Source: Cytophagales bacterium (GTDB lineage: Bacteria > Bacteroidota > Bacteroidia > Cytophagales > UBA9547). From it: a stretch of 21,291 bases of DNA. Each line of letters begins with the position of its first letter. The stretch's first letter is position 1. Of the stretch, positions 1 to 6,689 are shown in pieces. The notes beneath the pieces were generated by a model. The model ran no database searches. It worked only from the letters and a program-made list of their open reading frames with translations, and was not told where the DNA came from. The position numbers were made by a program, and so were the translations under genes. Location of the stretch: positions 1-21,291 of the forward strand of contig JANYCH010000080.1 in assembly GCA_025360395.1 (NCBI GenBank), written 5' to 3'.

Positions 1-834
1 GGTTTGGTTTCCGGAAAGCTGGTATTCATAAACTGCTTTCCTGTAAATTATTTTGACATGCTTATTTGAAGGTTCGTCATTAGACGCTTCAACTGGCTGG
101 ATTTGTGAATTAAATGATTCTTTTTTAATTAGTTCGCGGTCAAATCCTAAAGATTTTATCGCATTCTCCGCCATATCCATATAATCTTTGGGTCCGCAAA
201 GAAAAAAAGATTTGTCTATATCAAGGCTTAATTCCGAAATGAGGTTTTGTAGTAATTGCTGATCTGCCCTTCCTTTAAATCCCTGCCAGTTTTCTGAGGG
301 ATTACTTAATAAATGGATCACATTTAATCTTTCAGGAAACTCAAATTCCAGAGAGTTTATTTGCTTGCTATAAATAATATGATCTTCATCCCGGCTTGAA
401 AATATTAAATTAACTATAGACTTAGATTCTTTTAGGAGGATACTTTTTAACATCGCAAACAAAGGTGTGATCCCACTTCCTGCCGCTAATAAAAAGTACT
501 GCCTTACATTAGAAGGATGAAGTTCCGGTGCAAACATTCCTGATGGATAATGTGCATCTATTAAATCTCCAGGGTTAAGGTGTTCAATAAGATAAGAGGA
601 AATATTACCTCCCTTTACTTTTTTAATTGTAATAGAGGGGTATTTATCTTTTACAGCAACTGTACTTAAACTATAGCTCCTCTTGTATTCCTTGCCCCCA
701 ATATTAACAACCAAAGTGATAAACTGACCAGGCTTATAAAATAATGTATTTCCGGCAACATTCTCCAAAACAAAAGAACAAGCATCGGGAGTCTCCCAAA
801 ACTTATCTTTTATTTTAAATTTTAAAGTGTCCAT
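1..834 (-). CDS. Flavodoxin/ferredoxin reductase-like oxidoreductase (FNR/PaaE type), partial
   Basis: The first 278 residues of a reductase that runs off the left edge, so its C-terminus is missing. The ATG is at 834. An FAD-binding barrel comes first, with the flavin motif RSYS at residues 52-55 (preceded by KPGQF). An NAD(P)-binding domain follows with GSGITP at 119-124 and CGPKDYM starting at 213. This order is that of the ferredoxin-NADP reductase superfamily. Bacterial relatives of about 350 residues (PaaE/HmpX type) end in a plant-type 2Fe-2S domain; the visible tail from about residue 255 (HVKIIYRKAVYEYQLSGNQ) looks like the first strands of such a domain, but the cluster cysteines lie outside the window. 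It would pass electrons between NAD(P)H and an iron-sulfur partner. The partner oxygenase cannot be told: no paa genes are visible. It is divergent from the sigma factor gene with about 100 bp between them. Confidence 0.85.
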   Translation of the reverse strand, partial: MDTLKFKIKDKFWETPDACSFVLENVAGNTLFYKPGQFITLVVNIGGKEYKRSYSLSTVAVKDKYPSITIKKVKGGNISSYLIEHLNPGDLIDAHYPSGMFAPELHPSNVRQYFLLAAGSGITPLFAMLKSILLKESKSIVNLIFSSRDEDHIIYSKQINSLEFEFPERLNVIHLLSNPSENWQGFKGRADQQLLQNLISELSLDIDKSFFLCGPKDYMDMAENAIKSLGFDRELIKKESFNSQIQPVEASNDEPSNKHVKIIYRKAVYEYQLSGNQT

Positions 835-853
835 TTCTTTTTTTTTCTAAATT

Positions 854-861
854 CAAAGTTA
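854..861 (-). promoter_or_regulatory. Candidate -7 box for the reductase gene
   Basis: Read on the minus strand this is TAACTTTG, a full match to the Bacteroidota -7 consensus TAnnTTTG. It lies 20 bases upstream of the ATG at 834, which would give a leader of about 14 bases. No TTG is found at the expected -33 distance, so the call rests on one short box. Confidence 0.4.
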
Positions 862-937
862 ATTTAGCATATCTATTTATTGGTAATTAGTTTTACTCTT
901 TCACTAATAAATCCAATATTTACTCAATATTCTGACT

Positions 938-1519
938 TTGGACAAAAACGTTTCACATACCGATTCAGGCAAAAACACCCAATTTGTCAAGGATTTCATG
1001 CCTTTACTGAAATCGTTGTACAATTTTGCCTACCGCCTTACTTTAGACGAAGACGACGCCAACGACCTTGTACAGGACACGTACATGAAGGCTTTTCGTT
1101 TTTACGATACTTTCGAACAGGGAACAAATTCCAAGGCGTGGTTGTTCAGGATCTTGAAAAACAGTTTCATCAACGAATACAGGCGTAAAGCTAAGCAACC
1201 CGGTAAGGTTGATTATCAAACGGTAGAAGCCTATTATAATTCGGATGATGTAGACGAGTTGATCACTCCCGACCTGCGTGTAGAATCTGTGCAGGACATG
1301 ATCGGGGATGAGATATCTCGCGCACTGAATTCAATAGATGCTGACTTCAGGCTGGCTATAATTTTGTGTGACATTGAAGGTTTTACTTACGAAGAAATGG
1401 CCAAAATACTGGACATTCCTATTGGTACTGTAAGGTCAAGATTACACAGGGCAAGACAAATGCTCAAGGAAAAATTAGCCAACTATGCACAAGGCCTTGG
1501 ATACAATGTAGGTAACTGA
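938..1519 (+). CDS. ECF-family RNA polymerase sigma factor (RpoE-like)
   Basis: A 193-residue extracytoplasmic-function sigma factor that would direct RNA polymerase to alternative promoters. Region 2 spans about residues 20-85, including DEDDANDLVQDTYMKAF (37-53) and KAWLFRILKNSFINEYRR (66-83). Region 4 spans about 125-180, with the helix-turn-helix around EEMAKILDIPIGTVRSRLHR (152-171). Both match the widespread Bacteroidota RpoE-like group. The start is a TTG at 938; the frame is open only back to a stop at 908-910, no ATG lies upstream, and the next Met (residue 21) would cut into region 2. No Shine-Dalgarno is visible. It is followed after 38 bases by a small anti-sigma-like gene and then gmk, all on the same strand, so the three are probably co-transcribed. 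Confidence 0.92.
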   Translation: MDKNVSHTDSGKNTQFVKDFMPLLKSLYNFAYRLTLDEDDANDLVQDTYMKAFRFYDTFEQGTNSKAWLFRILKNSFINEYRRKAKQPGKVDYQTVEAYYNSDDVDELITPDLRVESVQDMIGDEISRALNSIDADFRLAIILCDIEGFTYEEMAKILDIPIGTVRSRLHRARQMLKEKLANYAQGLGYNVGN

Positions 1520-1557
1520 AAAAGAAAGATTCGTAAAATTAATAAAAAGAAAGGCGT

Positions 1558-1851
1558 ATGTTTAATTTTATCTCAAAGTGGTTCCAGACAGGCACCGACT
1601 CCACAAAATCAATTGAAGACAAAAAAAAGTTTCAGGAGGCAGTATACCTGATGTTGGATGGTGAAGCAAGCCTGGAACAGCAAAAGTTTGTGATGGAGAA
1701 AATCAAATGCTGCCAATATTCCAATAGCAAATATGAACTGGAAAAGTGTCTCAGAGATAAATTAAAAGCCCTTTATTGTTCAAAAGAAGCCCCAAATAAC
1801 ATGGAACAGGCAATATTACAAAAAATTACAGCAGGACAAGTTAACCTTTAA
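1558..1851 (+). CDS. Small anti-sigma-factor-like protein with degenerate zinc motif
   Basis: A 97-residue protein directly downstream of the ECF sigma gene. Its pattern (LMLDGEAS, then a short helix, then YELEKCLRDKLKAL) resembles the small zinc-binding anti-sigma proteins that follow RpoE-like genes in Bacteroidota. Those carry a His-x3-Cys-x2-Cys motif. Here the aligned stretch is KIKCCQYS (residues 48-55), so the His position reads Lys and the last Cys reads Ser; only the middle Cys position is kept, with an extra Cys just before it. There is no membrane segment, so it would act in the cytoplasm. The assignment comes from position and overall pattern; whether it still binds zinc or the sigma factor is not shown. 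The gene ends 32 bases before gmk. Confidence 0.65.
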   Translation: MFNFISKWFQTGTDSTKSIEDKKKFQEAVYLMLDGEASLEQQKFVMEKIKCCQYSNSKYELEKCLRDKLKALYCSKEAPNNMEQAILQKITAGQVNL

Positions 1852-1854
1852 CTA

Positions 1855-1862
1855 TACCTTTG
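1855..1862 (+). promoter_or_regulatory. Candidate -7 box in front of gmk
   Basis: TACCTTTG fits TAnnTTTG exactly and lies in the 32-base gap between the anti-sigma-like gene and gmk, 21 bases before the gmk ATG. No TTG is seen at the -33 position. It suggests that gmk could also be transcribed independently of the sigma factor operon. Confidence 0.35.
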
Positions 1863-1883
1863 ATTAAAATTTACTAATCATTC

Positions 1884-2450
1884 ATGCCTGGCAAGCTTAT
1901 TATTTTTTCAGCTCCGTCTGGTTCAGGCAAGACGACCATTGTCCGTCATTTACTAAAAACGGTTCCTCATTTGGGATTTTCTATATCAGCCACAACACGA
2001 AAACCACGAGGTGATCAGGAAGTTAATGGGAAAGACTATTATTTTTTAAATAAGGAAGATTTTGAAAAACACATAGACCAGGGGCATTTTGCCGAATGGG
2101 AAGAGGTCTATGATGGAACCTATTACGGTACCTTGAAAACAGAGATTGAGCGTCTGTGGGACATCGGACTAGACGTTATTTTTGATGTGGATGTAATTGG
2201 CGGCCTCAACTTAAAAAAAGAATATGGTGATAAAGCCATTGCCATTTATGTCGATACGCCTGATTTTGACAAACTGGAGCAACGTTTAAGGATGCGTGCT
2301 ACTGAAACTGAAGAAAAAATCCAGCAGAGACTTTTAAAAGCCCGTTCTGAGCAACAATTCAAGCACAAATTTGATGAGGTTCTTTTAAATGAACATTTAG
2401 AAGAAACACTTATAAGAGCTGAGGAATTAGTGAGAAAATTTGCTTGTTGA
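1884..2450 (+). CDS. gmk: Guanylate kinase
   Basis: A 188-residue cytosolic enzyme that phosphorylates GMP (or dGMP) to GDP with ATP, an essential step in guanine nucleotide supply. The P-loop APSGSGKTT is at residues 10-18. The GMP-binding region with SATTRKPRGDQEVNGKDYYF is at about 35-54, and FDVDVIGG (about 99-106) and the arginine-rich lid region RLRMRATETEEKIQQRL (about 133-149) are in the expected places. Length is slightly below the E. coli enzyme (about 207) and typical of short bacterial forms. The ATG at 1884 sits directly before the P-loop strand as expected. It is third in the run with the ECF sigma factor and its anti-sigma-like partner. Confidence 0.97.
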   Translation: MPGKLIIFSAPSGSGKTTIVRHLLKTVPHLGFSISATTRKPRGDQEVNGKDYYFLNKEDFEKHIDQGHFAEWEEVYDGTYYGTLKTEIERLWDIGLDVIFDVDVIGGLNLKKEYGDKAIAIYVDTPDFDKLEQRLRMRATETEEKIQQRLLKARSEQQFKHKFDEVLLNEHLEETLIRAEELVRKFAC

Positions 2451-2475
2451 ATGAGCCAGGTAAAAAATAACAAGT

Positions 2476-2496
2476 AACTCAATGATAATCTGAGTT
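2476..2496 (+). terminator. Weak hairpin after gmk
   Basis: A six-base stem AACTCA / TGAGTT with a nine-base loop lies 26 bases after the gmk stop. It has only a short T run after it, so it is a poor intrinsic terminator candidate. The rest of 2451-2613 holds nothing else I recognise. Confidence 0.25.
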
Positions 2497-2613
2497 TCAT
2501 CGAATAAGATAAGATGATTTACAGCAATACTACATTTTAAAATCAAATAACAACTTCAGGATTTTCTATCATATACCAAATCAGGTTTTGCTTGCGTTAA
2601 TAGAATAAACTAC

Positions 2614-3495
2614 ATGCGCAATCTAATTTTTTCAACTTTAGTACTTTTTCTTTTTTCATGCGCTAAAAAGCAGCAGCAGAATGCTCCTCAGCCAGAAATA
2701 AAATTACCGGAACCTCAGAAACCACAGGGCAAAATACATCTATTACTTGGCGCAGTTTATAAGATAGACGGAGAGTATCAGGATTTCGAAATGTATCCTG
2801 ATACTATAATCAAACCTGAATTTCATAGGTATGTAACTGATAATGGGGATTCTATTATGCTTTCAGAATTCAATTACTTTATACATGACATGGTTTTATT
2901 TAAAACTGATGGAGATTCAGTTTGCTTAAAAGATTCAGTCTTTATTGTTAAAAATAAATCCATTAAAAGGGAAGACATTTTCTATTTGACTTCTATTCCG
3001 GAGGGAGATTATATAAGAACTACATTTTACTTAGGTGCTTTAAACAATCAGCCTCAGTTAGCGATCTTAAAAGCCAGGGCTATAGATTTTTTTAAAAATG
3101 ACAGCCAATATGACTATTTCGAATTCAAAGGATTGTATAAAAACAGGGACACTGCCCTCACCTATCCTGATCAACCTTCCAGATATTGGAAAAAATTAAT
3201 TTGGTCAATTTCAACTATGTCAAACGATAAAAATCCAATGAGTCAAAAAATAAATTGCCCATTGTTTACACCCATTAGTGTTAAGAATGAAGCTGTCGCC
3301 CCTTATTTACATATAAGAGTAAATATGAGGGCGATGTTTGGCTATGCTGATCAAAATCTTTCTTTAATTGACATTAAATCAAACCCAATTTCTCAATCTC
3401 CTGATCAAAACCCATATTTAATTAACAATGTTTTTTCATTTGATAATAAAGGGGCTAACAGGATGTTTGTGAATGACCATATTCATCCCAATTAG
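2614..3495 (+). CDS. MbnP-like lipoprotein
   Basis: A 293-residue protein with a lipoprotein signal: a basic start, a hydrophobic stretch, then the lipobox LFSC with the lipidated Cys at residue 16, followed by a Gln/Pro-rich linker to about 38. The rest resembles the MbnP-like family (copper/methanobactin-associated periplasmic proteins, widespread in Bacteroidota). The matches are a first strand IHLLLGAVY, then SEFNYFIHDMVLF, then a DSVFIVKN stretch, then IPEGDYIRTTFYLGAL, and a C-terminal FVNDHIHPN that matches the family's closing DHxH motif. The usual DPxxGMFWTWNSGY-type segment is not evident; the corresponding region has YPDQPSRYWKKLIWSI. No MbnH-type cytochrome partner or TonB receptor is next to it. 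It is probably anchored in an outer membrane leaflet facing the periplasm or surface. Metal binding is inference. Confidence 0.6.
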   Translation: MRNLIFSTLVLFLFSCAKKQQQNAPQPEIKLPEPQKPQGKIHLLLGAVYKIDGEYQDFEMYPDTIIKPEFHRYVTDNGDSIMLSEFNYFIHDMVLFKTDGDSVCLKDSVFIVKNKSIKREDIFYLTSIPEGDYIRTTFYLGALNNQPQLAILKARAIDFFKNDSQYDYFEFKGLYKNRDTALTYPDQPSRYWKKLIWSISTMSNDKNPMSQKINCPLFTPISVKNEAVAPYLHIRVNMRAMFGYADQNLSLIDIKSNPISQSPDQNPYLINNVFSFDNKGANRMFVNDHIHPN

Positions 3496-3606
3496 TTATT
3501 GATTTATACTTTGACTATAAACCAAGATCTCAGTGCAATTTTAGATATCACCTTTTTCTTAATTATAGACCTTATTGTGCCATATGATTTATAATAATCA
3601 TAAAGC

Positions 3607-3646
3607 AAAAAACCCTGTAAGTTATTCACTTACAGGGTTTTTATTT
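3607..3646. terminator. Bidirectional intrinsic terminator between lipoprotein gene and tRNA-Asp
   Basis: A near-perfect stem AACCCTGTAAGT / ACTTACAGGGTT with a short loop is flanked by A runs on the left and T runs on the right, so it can work in both directions. Its main customer is probably the tRNA on the minus strand, whose CCA end is only about a dozen bases away. It may also end transcription of the MbnP-like gene, whose stop is at 3495. The remaining intergenic bases of 3496-3606 show nothing else. Confidence 0.85.
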
Positions 3647-3651
3647 GTCTT

Positions 3652-3728
3652 TGGCGGTATGGACGGGACTCGAACCCGCGACCTCCTGCGTGACAGGCAG
3701 GCATTCTAACCAACTGAACTACCACACC
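3652..3728 (-). tRNA. tRNA-Asp (anticodon GTC)
   Basis: Read on the minus strand, the acceptor GGTGTGG pairs with CCATACC with one G-U pair. The D-arm has AGTTCAGTTGGTTAGAAT, the anticodon stem CCTGC/GCAGG holds the loop CTGTCAC with anticodon GTC, and the T-arm contains GGTTCGAGTCC. The discriminator is G at 3655, as expected for tRNA-Asp. The 3' CCA is encoded at 3654-3652. The strong terminator at 3607-3646 follows at once, so this is a single-tRNA transcript. Confidence 0.97.
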
Positions 3729-3756
3729 GTTTCCTTCGTCTTTCGTTGAAGGAGTG

Positions 3757-3764
3757 CAAAAGTA
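3757..3764 (-). promoter_or_regulatory. Candidate -7 box for tRNA-Asp
   Basis: On the minus strand this reads TACTTTTG, an exact TAnnTTTG match, 28 bases before the mature tRNA 5' end. No TTG lies at the usual -33 spacing. The leader between them contains a small stem (TCCTTC/GAAGGA at 3732-3753). Confidence 0.4.
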
Positions 3765-3846
3765 TGAGGTCAATCCTAACTTTCCTAATTTAACCTACAA
3801 TAATTTTAATAAAAGATCAAAGATCTGGTTGGTTCAGTTTTCGTGT

Positions 3847-3854
3847 TAATTTTG
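3847..3854 (+). promoter_or_regulatory. Candidate -7 box for the accA operon
   Basis: TAATTTTG fits TAnnTTTG exactly and lies 36 bases before the accA ATG, giving a leader of about 30 bases. A TTG at 3829-3831 is only 15 bases upstream, shorter than the roughly 20 seen at the better promoters in this window. Confidence 0.4.
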
Positions 3855-3890
3855 CTCCCTCAATATTTAGCGCAACACCTTAACTAGCCT

Positions 3891-4865
3891 ATGAGTACTT
3901 ACCTGGATTTTGAAAAACCTATTGCTGAACTTGAAACTAAATTAGCGGACATGAAGCAACTGGCGGAAGAAAACAACGTAAATGTGGACGTCGCAGTAAA
4001 AACTTTGGAAGATAAGATCAAGAAACTTAAAAAAGATACTTACGGAAACTTAACCCGCTGGCAAAGGGTCCAGTTGTCAAGACATGCGGACAGGCCATAC
4101 ACCCTTGACTACATCTTTGCTATCTCTGATAAATTCATTGAATTATTTGGTGACAGGATGGTAAAGGATGACAAAGCTATGGTTGGTGGTTTTGGAGAGA
4201 TTGAAGGTGAAACAGTGATGTTTATCGGTCAGCAAAAAGGCAGGAATACCAAACAACGCCAAATGAGAAACTTTGGTATGGCCAATCCAGAAGGTTACAG
4301 AAAAGCTTTACGCCTAATGAAAATGGCGGAAAAGTTTAATAAACCCATTGTTACTTTTATAGATACCCCAGGTGCATTTCCAGGGATGGAAGCTGAAGAA
4401 CGTGGCCAGGGAGAAGCAATCGCAAGAAATTTAAAAGAAATGTTCATGCTTAAAGTACCTGTCATCTGTATTATTATCGGTGAAGGTGCTTCTGGTGGAG
4501 CATTGGGTATTGGAATTGGGGACAAAGTCCTTATGCTTGAAAATACCTGGTATTCTGTTATCTCTCCGGAATCATGTTCCTCGATTTTATGGAGAAGCTG
4601 GGATTACAAAGAACAAGCTGCTGAAGCTTTAAAACTAACCGCCAACGATATGCTTTCTGCAGGATTGATTGATGGTATAATCAAAGAACCTCTTGGAGGT
4701 GCCCATACAGATCCGGAATTGATGTCCAAAACCATAAAAAAAACCATTTTGGACACCATAAAGGATCTCAGATTGATGAACAATGATGAGAGATATTTAT
4801 CAAGGATCGATAAATTTTCTAAAATGGGAGTTTACAAAGAACTTCAAGTGAAGGTAAAAGCTTAA
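3891..4865 (+). CDS. accA: Acetyl-CoA carboxylase carboxyltransferase subunit alpha
   Basis: A 324-residue protein that with AccD forms the carboxyltransferase of acetyl-CoA carboxylase, moving carboxyl from biotin on AccB to acetyl-CoA to make malonyl-CoA for fatty acid synthesis. The N-terminal helical segment (to about 50) leads into LTRWQRVQLSRHADRPYTLDY, a hallmark of AccA. The crotonase-fold core follows with QQKGRNTKQR, NFGMANPEGYRKALRLM, FIDTPGAFPG, EERGQGEAIA and GEGASGGALGIGIGD, and the C-terminal SPESCSSILWR region is intact. Length matches the family (about 320). It has no zinc finger, as expected, since that belongs to AccD. The stop overlaps the next start (TAATG at 4863-4867), so the MBL-fold gene behind it is probably translationally coupled. 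Confidence 0.97.
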   Translation: MSTYLDFEKPIAELETKLADMKQLAEENNVNVDVAVKTLEDKIKKLKKDTYGNLTRWQRVQLSRHADRPYTLDYIFAISDKFIELFGDRMVKDDKAMVGGFGEIEGETVMFIGQQKGRNTKQRQMRNFGMANPEGYRKALRLMKMAEKFNKPIVTFIDTPGAFPGMEAEERGQGEAIARNLKEMFMLKVPVICIIIGEGASGGALGIGIGDKVLMLENTWYSVISPESCSSILWRSWDYKEQAAEALKLTANDMLSAGLIDGIIKEPLGGAHTDPELMSKTIKKTILDTIKDLRLMNNDERYLSRIDKFSKMGVYKELQVKVKA

Positions 4866-5695
4866 TGATGCGCCTCCATCTCCTGGAAACTGGCCTTTTT
4901 AAGCTTGATGGTGGAGCAATGTTTGGTGTTGTACCACAGTCTTTATGGAAAAATCTAAACTCACCAGACGATAACAACATGTGTACTTGGGCTATGAGGT
5001 CCATGCTTGTAGAAGATAAAGACCAATTAACACTCATAGACACTGGAATAGGCGGTAAACAGGATCCTAAATTTTTTAATCATTATTACCTTCACGGTCA
5101 CCACTCACTTGAAGGTTCTATAAAAAATTTAGGGTTCTCCCCTTCTGATGTAACAAGCGTTTTTCTTACACATTTGCATTTTGATCATGCTGGAGGGGCA
5201 ATAAAAAAGTCTGGTGAAAAATTATTACCAACCTTTGAAAATGCCGATTATTGGTCCAATTCTTGTCACTGGAACTGGGCGACGGAACCCAATGCAAGGG
5301 AAAAGGCCAGTTTTTTAAAAGAAAATATTCTACCAATTAAACAAAGCGGTCAACTTAAATTTGCTGATAAAGAAACATTTACTGTATTTGAATATATTGT
5401 AGTAGATGGGCATACTGAAAAAATGATGCTGCCTAAAATCACTTTAGATAATAAAACGTTTGTTTTTGTTTCTGATCTGATCCCATCTCTCGGACACATA
5501 CCACTGGCATATATCATGTCTTATGATGTTCGTCCACTTGTTACCATGATTGAAAAAAGGGCATTTTTAGAACAGGCTGCAATAGAAAGCTGGATCCTGA
5601 TTTTTCAACACGATCCAACTGTTGAGTGTTGCACAGTAAAATTTTCAGAAAAAGGGATTGTAGTAAATGAGGTGTTTAAATTTTCGGAAATTTAA
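4865..5695 (+). CDS. MBL-fold metallo-hydrolase
   Basis: A 276-residue metallo-beta-lactamase-fold hydrolase. The zinc-binding HLHFDH is at residues 103-108, a further His at 183 (DGHT), Asp at 204 (VSDLIP) and a C-terminal His at 249 (FQHDP), so the full two-metal ligand set appears present. LIDTGIGG (57-64) is the typical strand before the active site. The pattern fits the broad group containing AHL lactonase-like and other ester or thioester hydrolases; the substrate cannot be read from the sequence. It starts inside the accA stop codon (one-base overlap, then a second ATG in frame at once). The coupling is consistent with a role near fatty acid or acyl-CoA metabolism, which is inference. 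No signal peptide is seen, so it is cytoplasmic. Confidence 0.88.
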   Translation: MMRLHLLETGLFKLDGGAMFGVVPQSLWKNLNSPDDNNMCTWAMRSMLVEDKDQLTLIDTGIGGKQDPKFFNHYYLHGHHSLEGSIKNLGFSPSDVTSVFLTHLHFDHAGGAIKKSGEKLLPTFENADYWSNSCHWNWATEPNAREKASFLKENILPIKQSGQLKFADKETFTVFEYIVVDGHTEKMMLPKITLDNKTFVFVSDLIPSLGHIPLAYIMSYDVRPLVTMIEKRAFLEQAAIESWILIFQHDPTVECCTVKFSEKGIVVNEVFKFSEI

Positions 5696-5701
5696 TATAT
5701 A

Positions 5702-5733
5702 AAAAAAGCCCTGACAAAAATCAAGGCCTTTTC
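5702..5733 (+). terminator. Imperfect terminator after the accA-MBL operon
   Basis: An A-rich left arm AAAAGCCCTGA and a right arm TCAAGGCCTTTT form an interrupted stem that ends in a T run, a few bases after the MBL-fold stop. It could serve both this operon and the convergent TerB-like gene. Confidence 0.5.
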
Positions 5734-5799
5734 ATTTCAATAAGGTGTATGAATTATTCGGTTTTATGAACTTACATACTAATACTTTAAAAAAGGTAA

Positions 5800-6195
5800 C
5801 TATACCAACCCTTTTAATTTTTGATTTAATTTATCAAGGTACTTCTGTTCATTTGCATCAATTCCAAATTCAGAACTGGCAATACGTGATGTAATCCTTT
5901 TTATCAGGTCCACAATTTTTAAGTTGAAAGTTGATTTGTGTGTATCAACATAATCAATAAAAGAATTAAAAGCAGATACAGGATCACCAAAATTGTCTTC
6001 TAAATAGTCGAATTCCATTTCAGTATAAAATGCATTGTCAGTACCAAACTCATCTGTGCTGCCTTCAAAAGGCAATAATTCTTCCCTTACTATTTCCTTC
6101 AAGGTGTTATATTCCTCATTTCCAACCCTCCCATCTGCTTTTGCTATCGCATACATGAGCTTTCCCAGCTCTGAATAAAAATCTGTATAATTCAT
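5800..6195 (-). CDS. TerB-like domain protein
   Basis: A 131-residue, acidic, all-helical looking protein. Residues 8-32 (KLMYAIAKADGRVGNEEYNTLKEIV, centred on AKADGRVGNEE) match the core of TerB-like domains, which carry an acidic AxADG-type motif. A second similar stretch near the C-terminus (ASSEFGIDANEQKYLDKL) is the expected repeat of the pattern. The ATG at 6195 opens with MNYTDFYSELG. It has no signal peptide or membrane segment. TerB-like proteins were named from tellurite resistance but many have unknown roles; no other ter genes are here, so no function is assigned. It converges with the accA-MBL operon. Confidence 0.6.
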   Translation of the reverse strand: MNYTDFYSELGKLMYAIAKADGRVGNEEYNTLKEIVREELLPFEGSTDEFGTDNAFYTEMEFDYLEDNFGDPVSAFNSFIDYVDTHKSTFNLKIVDLIKRITSRIASSEFGIDANEQKYLDKLNQKLKGLV

Positions 6196-6462
6196 TTAAA
6201 TCAATTTACCGGCAAATAAGTACTTTTATTTTACTAAATGCCACTTTACCATTTAGAAACTATTTAAACTGATTGAAAATACATTAGCAATGTTATTTTC
6301 ATAATAAGTAAGATTTTCTCTTAAATATTTGTACTTAATATTTCTTAAATCAAAGGTGGTAGCACATAAATTCAAGCTTTCATATTAAAAAATTAAAATA
6401 AATTCATTAACCAATTGTATCCAGATTACGTAGAAAGTACTTATACATAAACAATTACGGCC

Positions 6463-6639
6463 ATGAAAACGATATGCAAAGTTTTAGGTCTTGTCTTCTT
6501 CCTCTCTTTCTCATTTAGTTGCAAAACCGCCGATTACAAGGCACAACCCTGGATGCCTCATAAAACCAAAGGTAAATTGCAACATCACGGACAATCAAAA
6601 AAAGCCTCCGTCACCACCCGTGAATACAATAATTTCTAG
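6463..6639 (+). CDS. Small lipoprotein, 58 residues
   Basis: A short gene starting at ATG 6463 and ending at TAG 6637-6639. It begins MKTICKVLGLVFFLSFSFSC: a basic start, a hydrophobic core, and a lipobox with the candidate lipidated Cys at residue 20 followed by Lys. The mature part is only 38 residues, basic, His/Lys/Gln-rich (HHGQSKK), with no recognised domain. The signal peptide is the evidence that this is real; nothing indicates its function. Start-side bases show no Shine-Dalgarno. The 267 bases before it (6196-6462) are very AT-rich with imperfect direct repeats (CTTAAATATTT-like, 6316-6349) and no other gene. It lies 50 bases ahead of the methyltransferase gene and could share its transcript. 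Confidence 0.6.
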   Translation: MKTICKVLGLVFFLSFSFSCKTADYKAQPWMPHKTKGKLQHHGQSKKASVTTREYNNF

Positions 6640-6689
6640 TAAACTTTCCTATCAACATTTCAAGGGTTAGATTTGAATAAATTTAATCC

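Noticed and set aside
880..1188. A 102-residue ORF overlapping the sigma factor gene in another frame
   Set aside because: Its composition is Arg/Phe/His-rich without a domain, and the overlapping frame encodes a clear ECF sigma factor.
5800..6195. Tellurite resistance function for the TerB-like protein
   Set aside because: Only the domain is similar; no other ter genes are present, so the phenotype is not supported.
6316..6349. Imperfect direct repeats CTTAAATATTT / CTTAATATTT / CTTAAAT
   Set aside because: Low-complexity AT-rich sequence makes such repeats likely by chance; no second signal supports a site.
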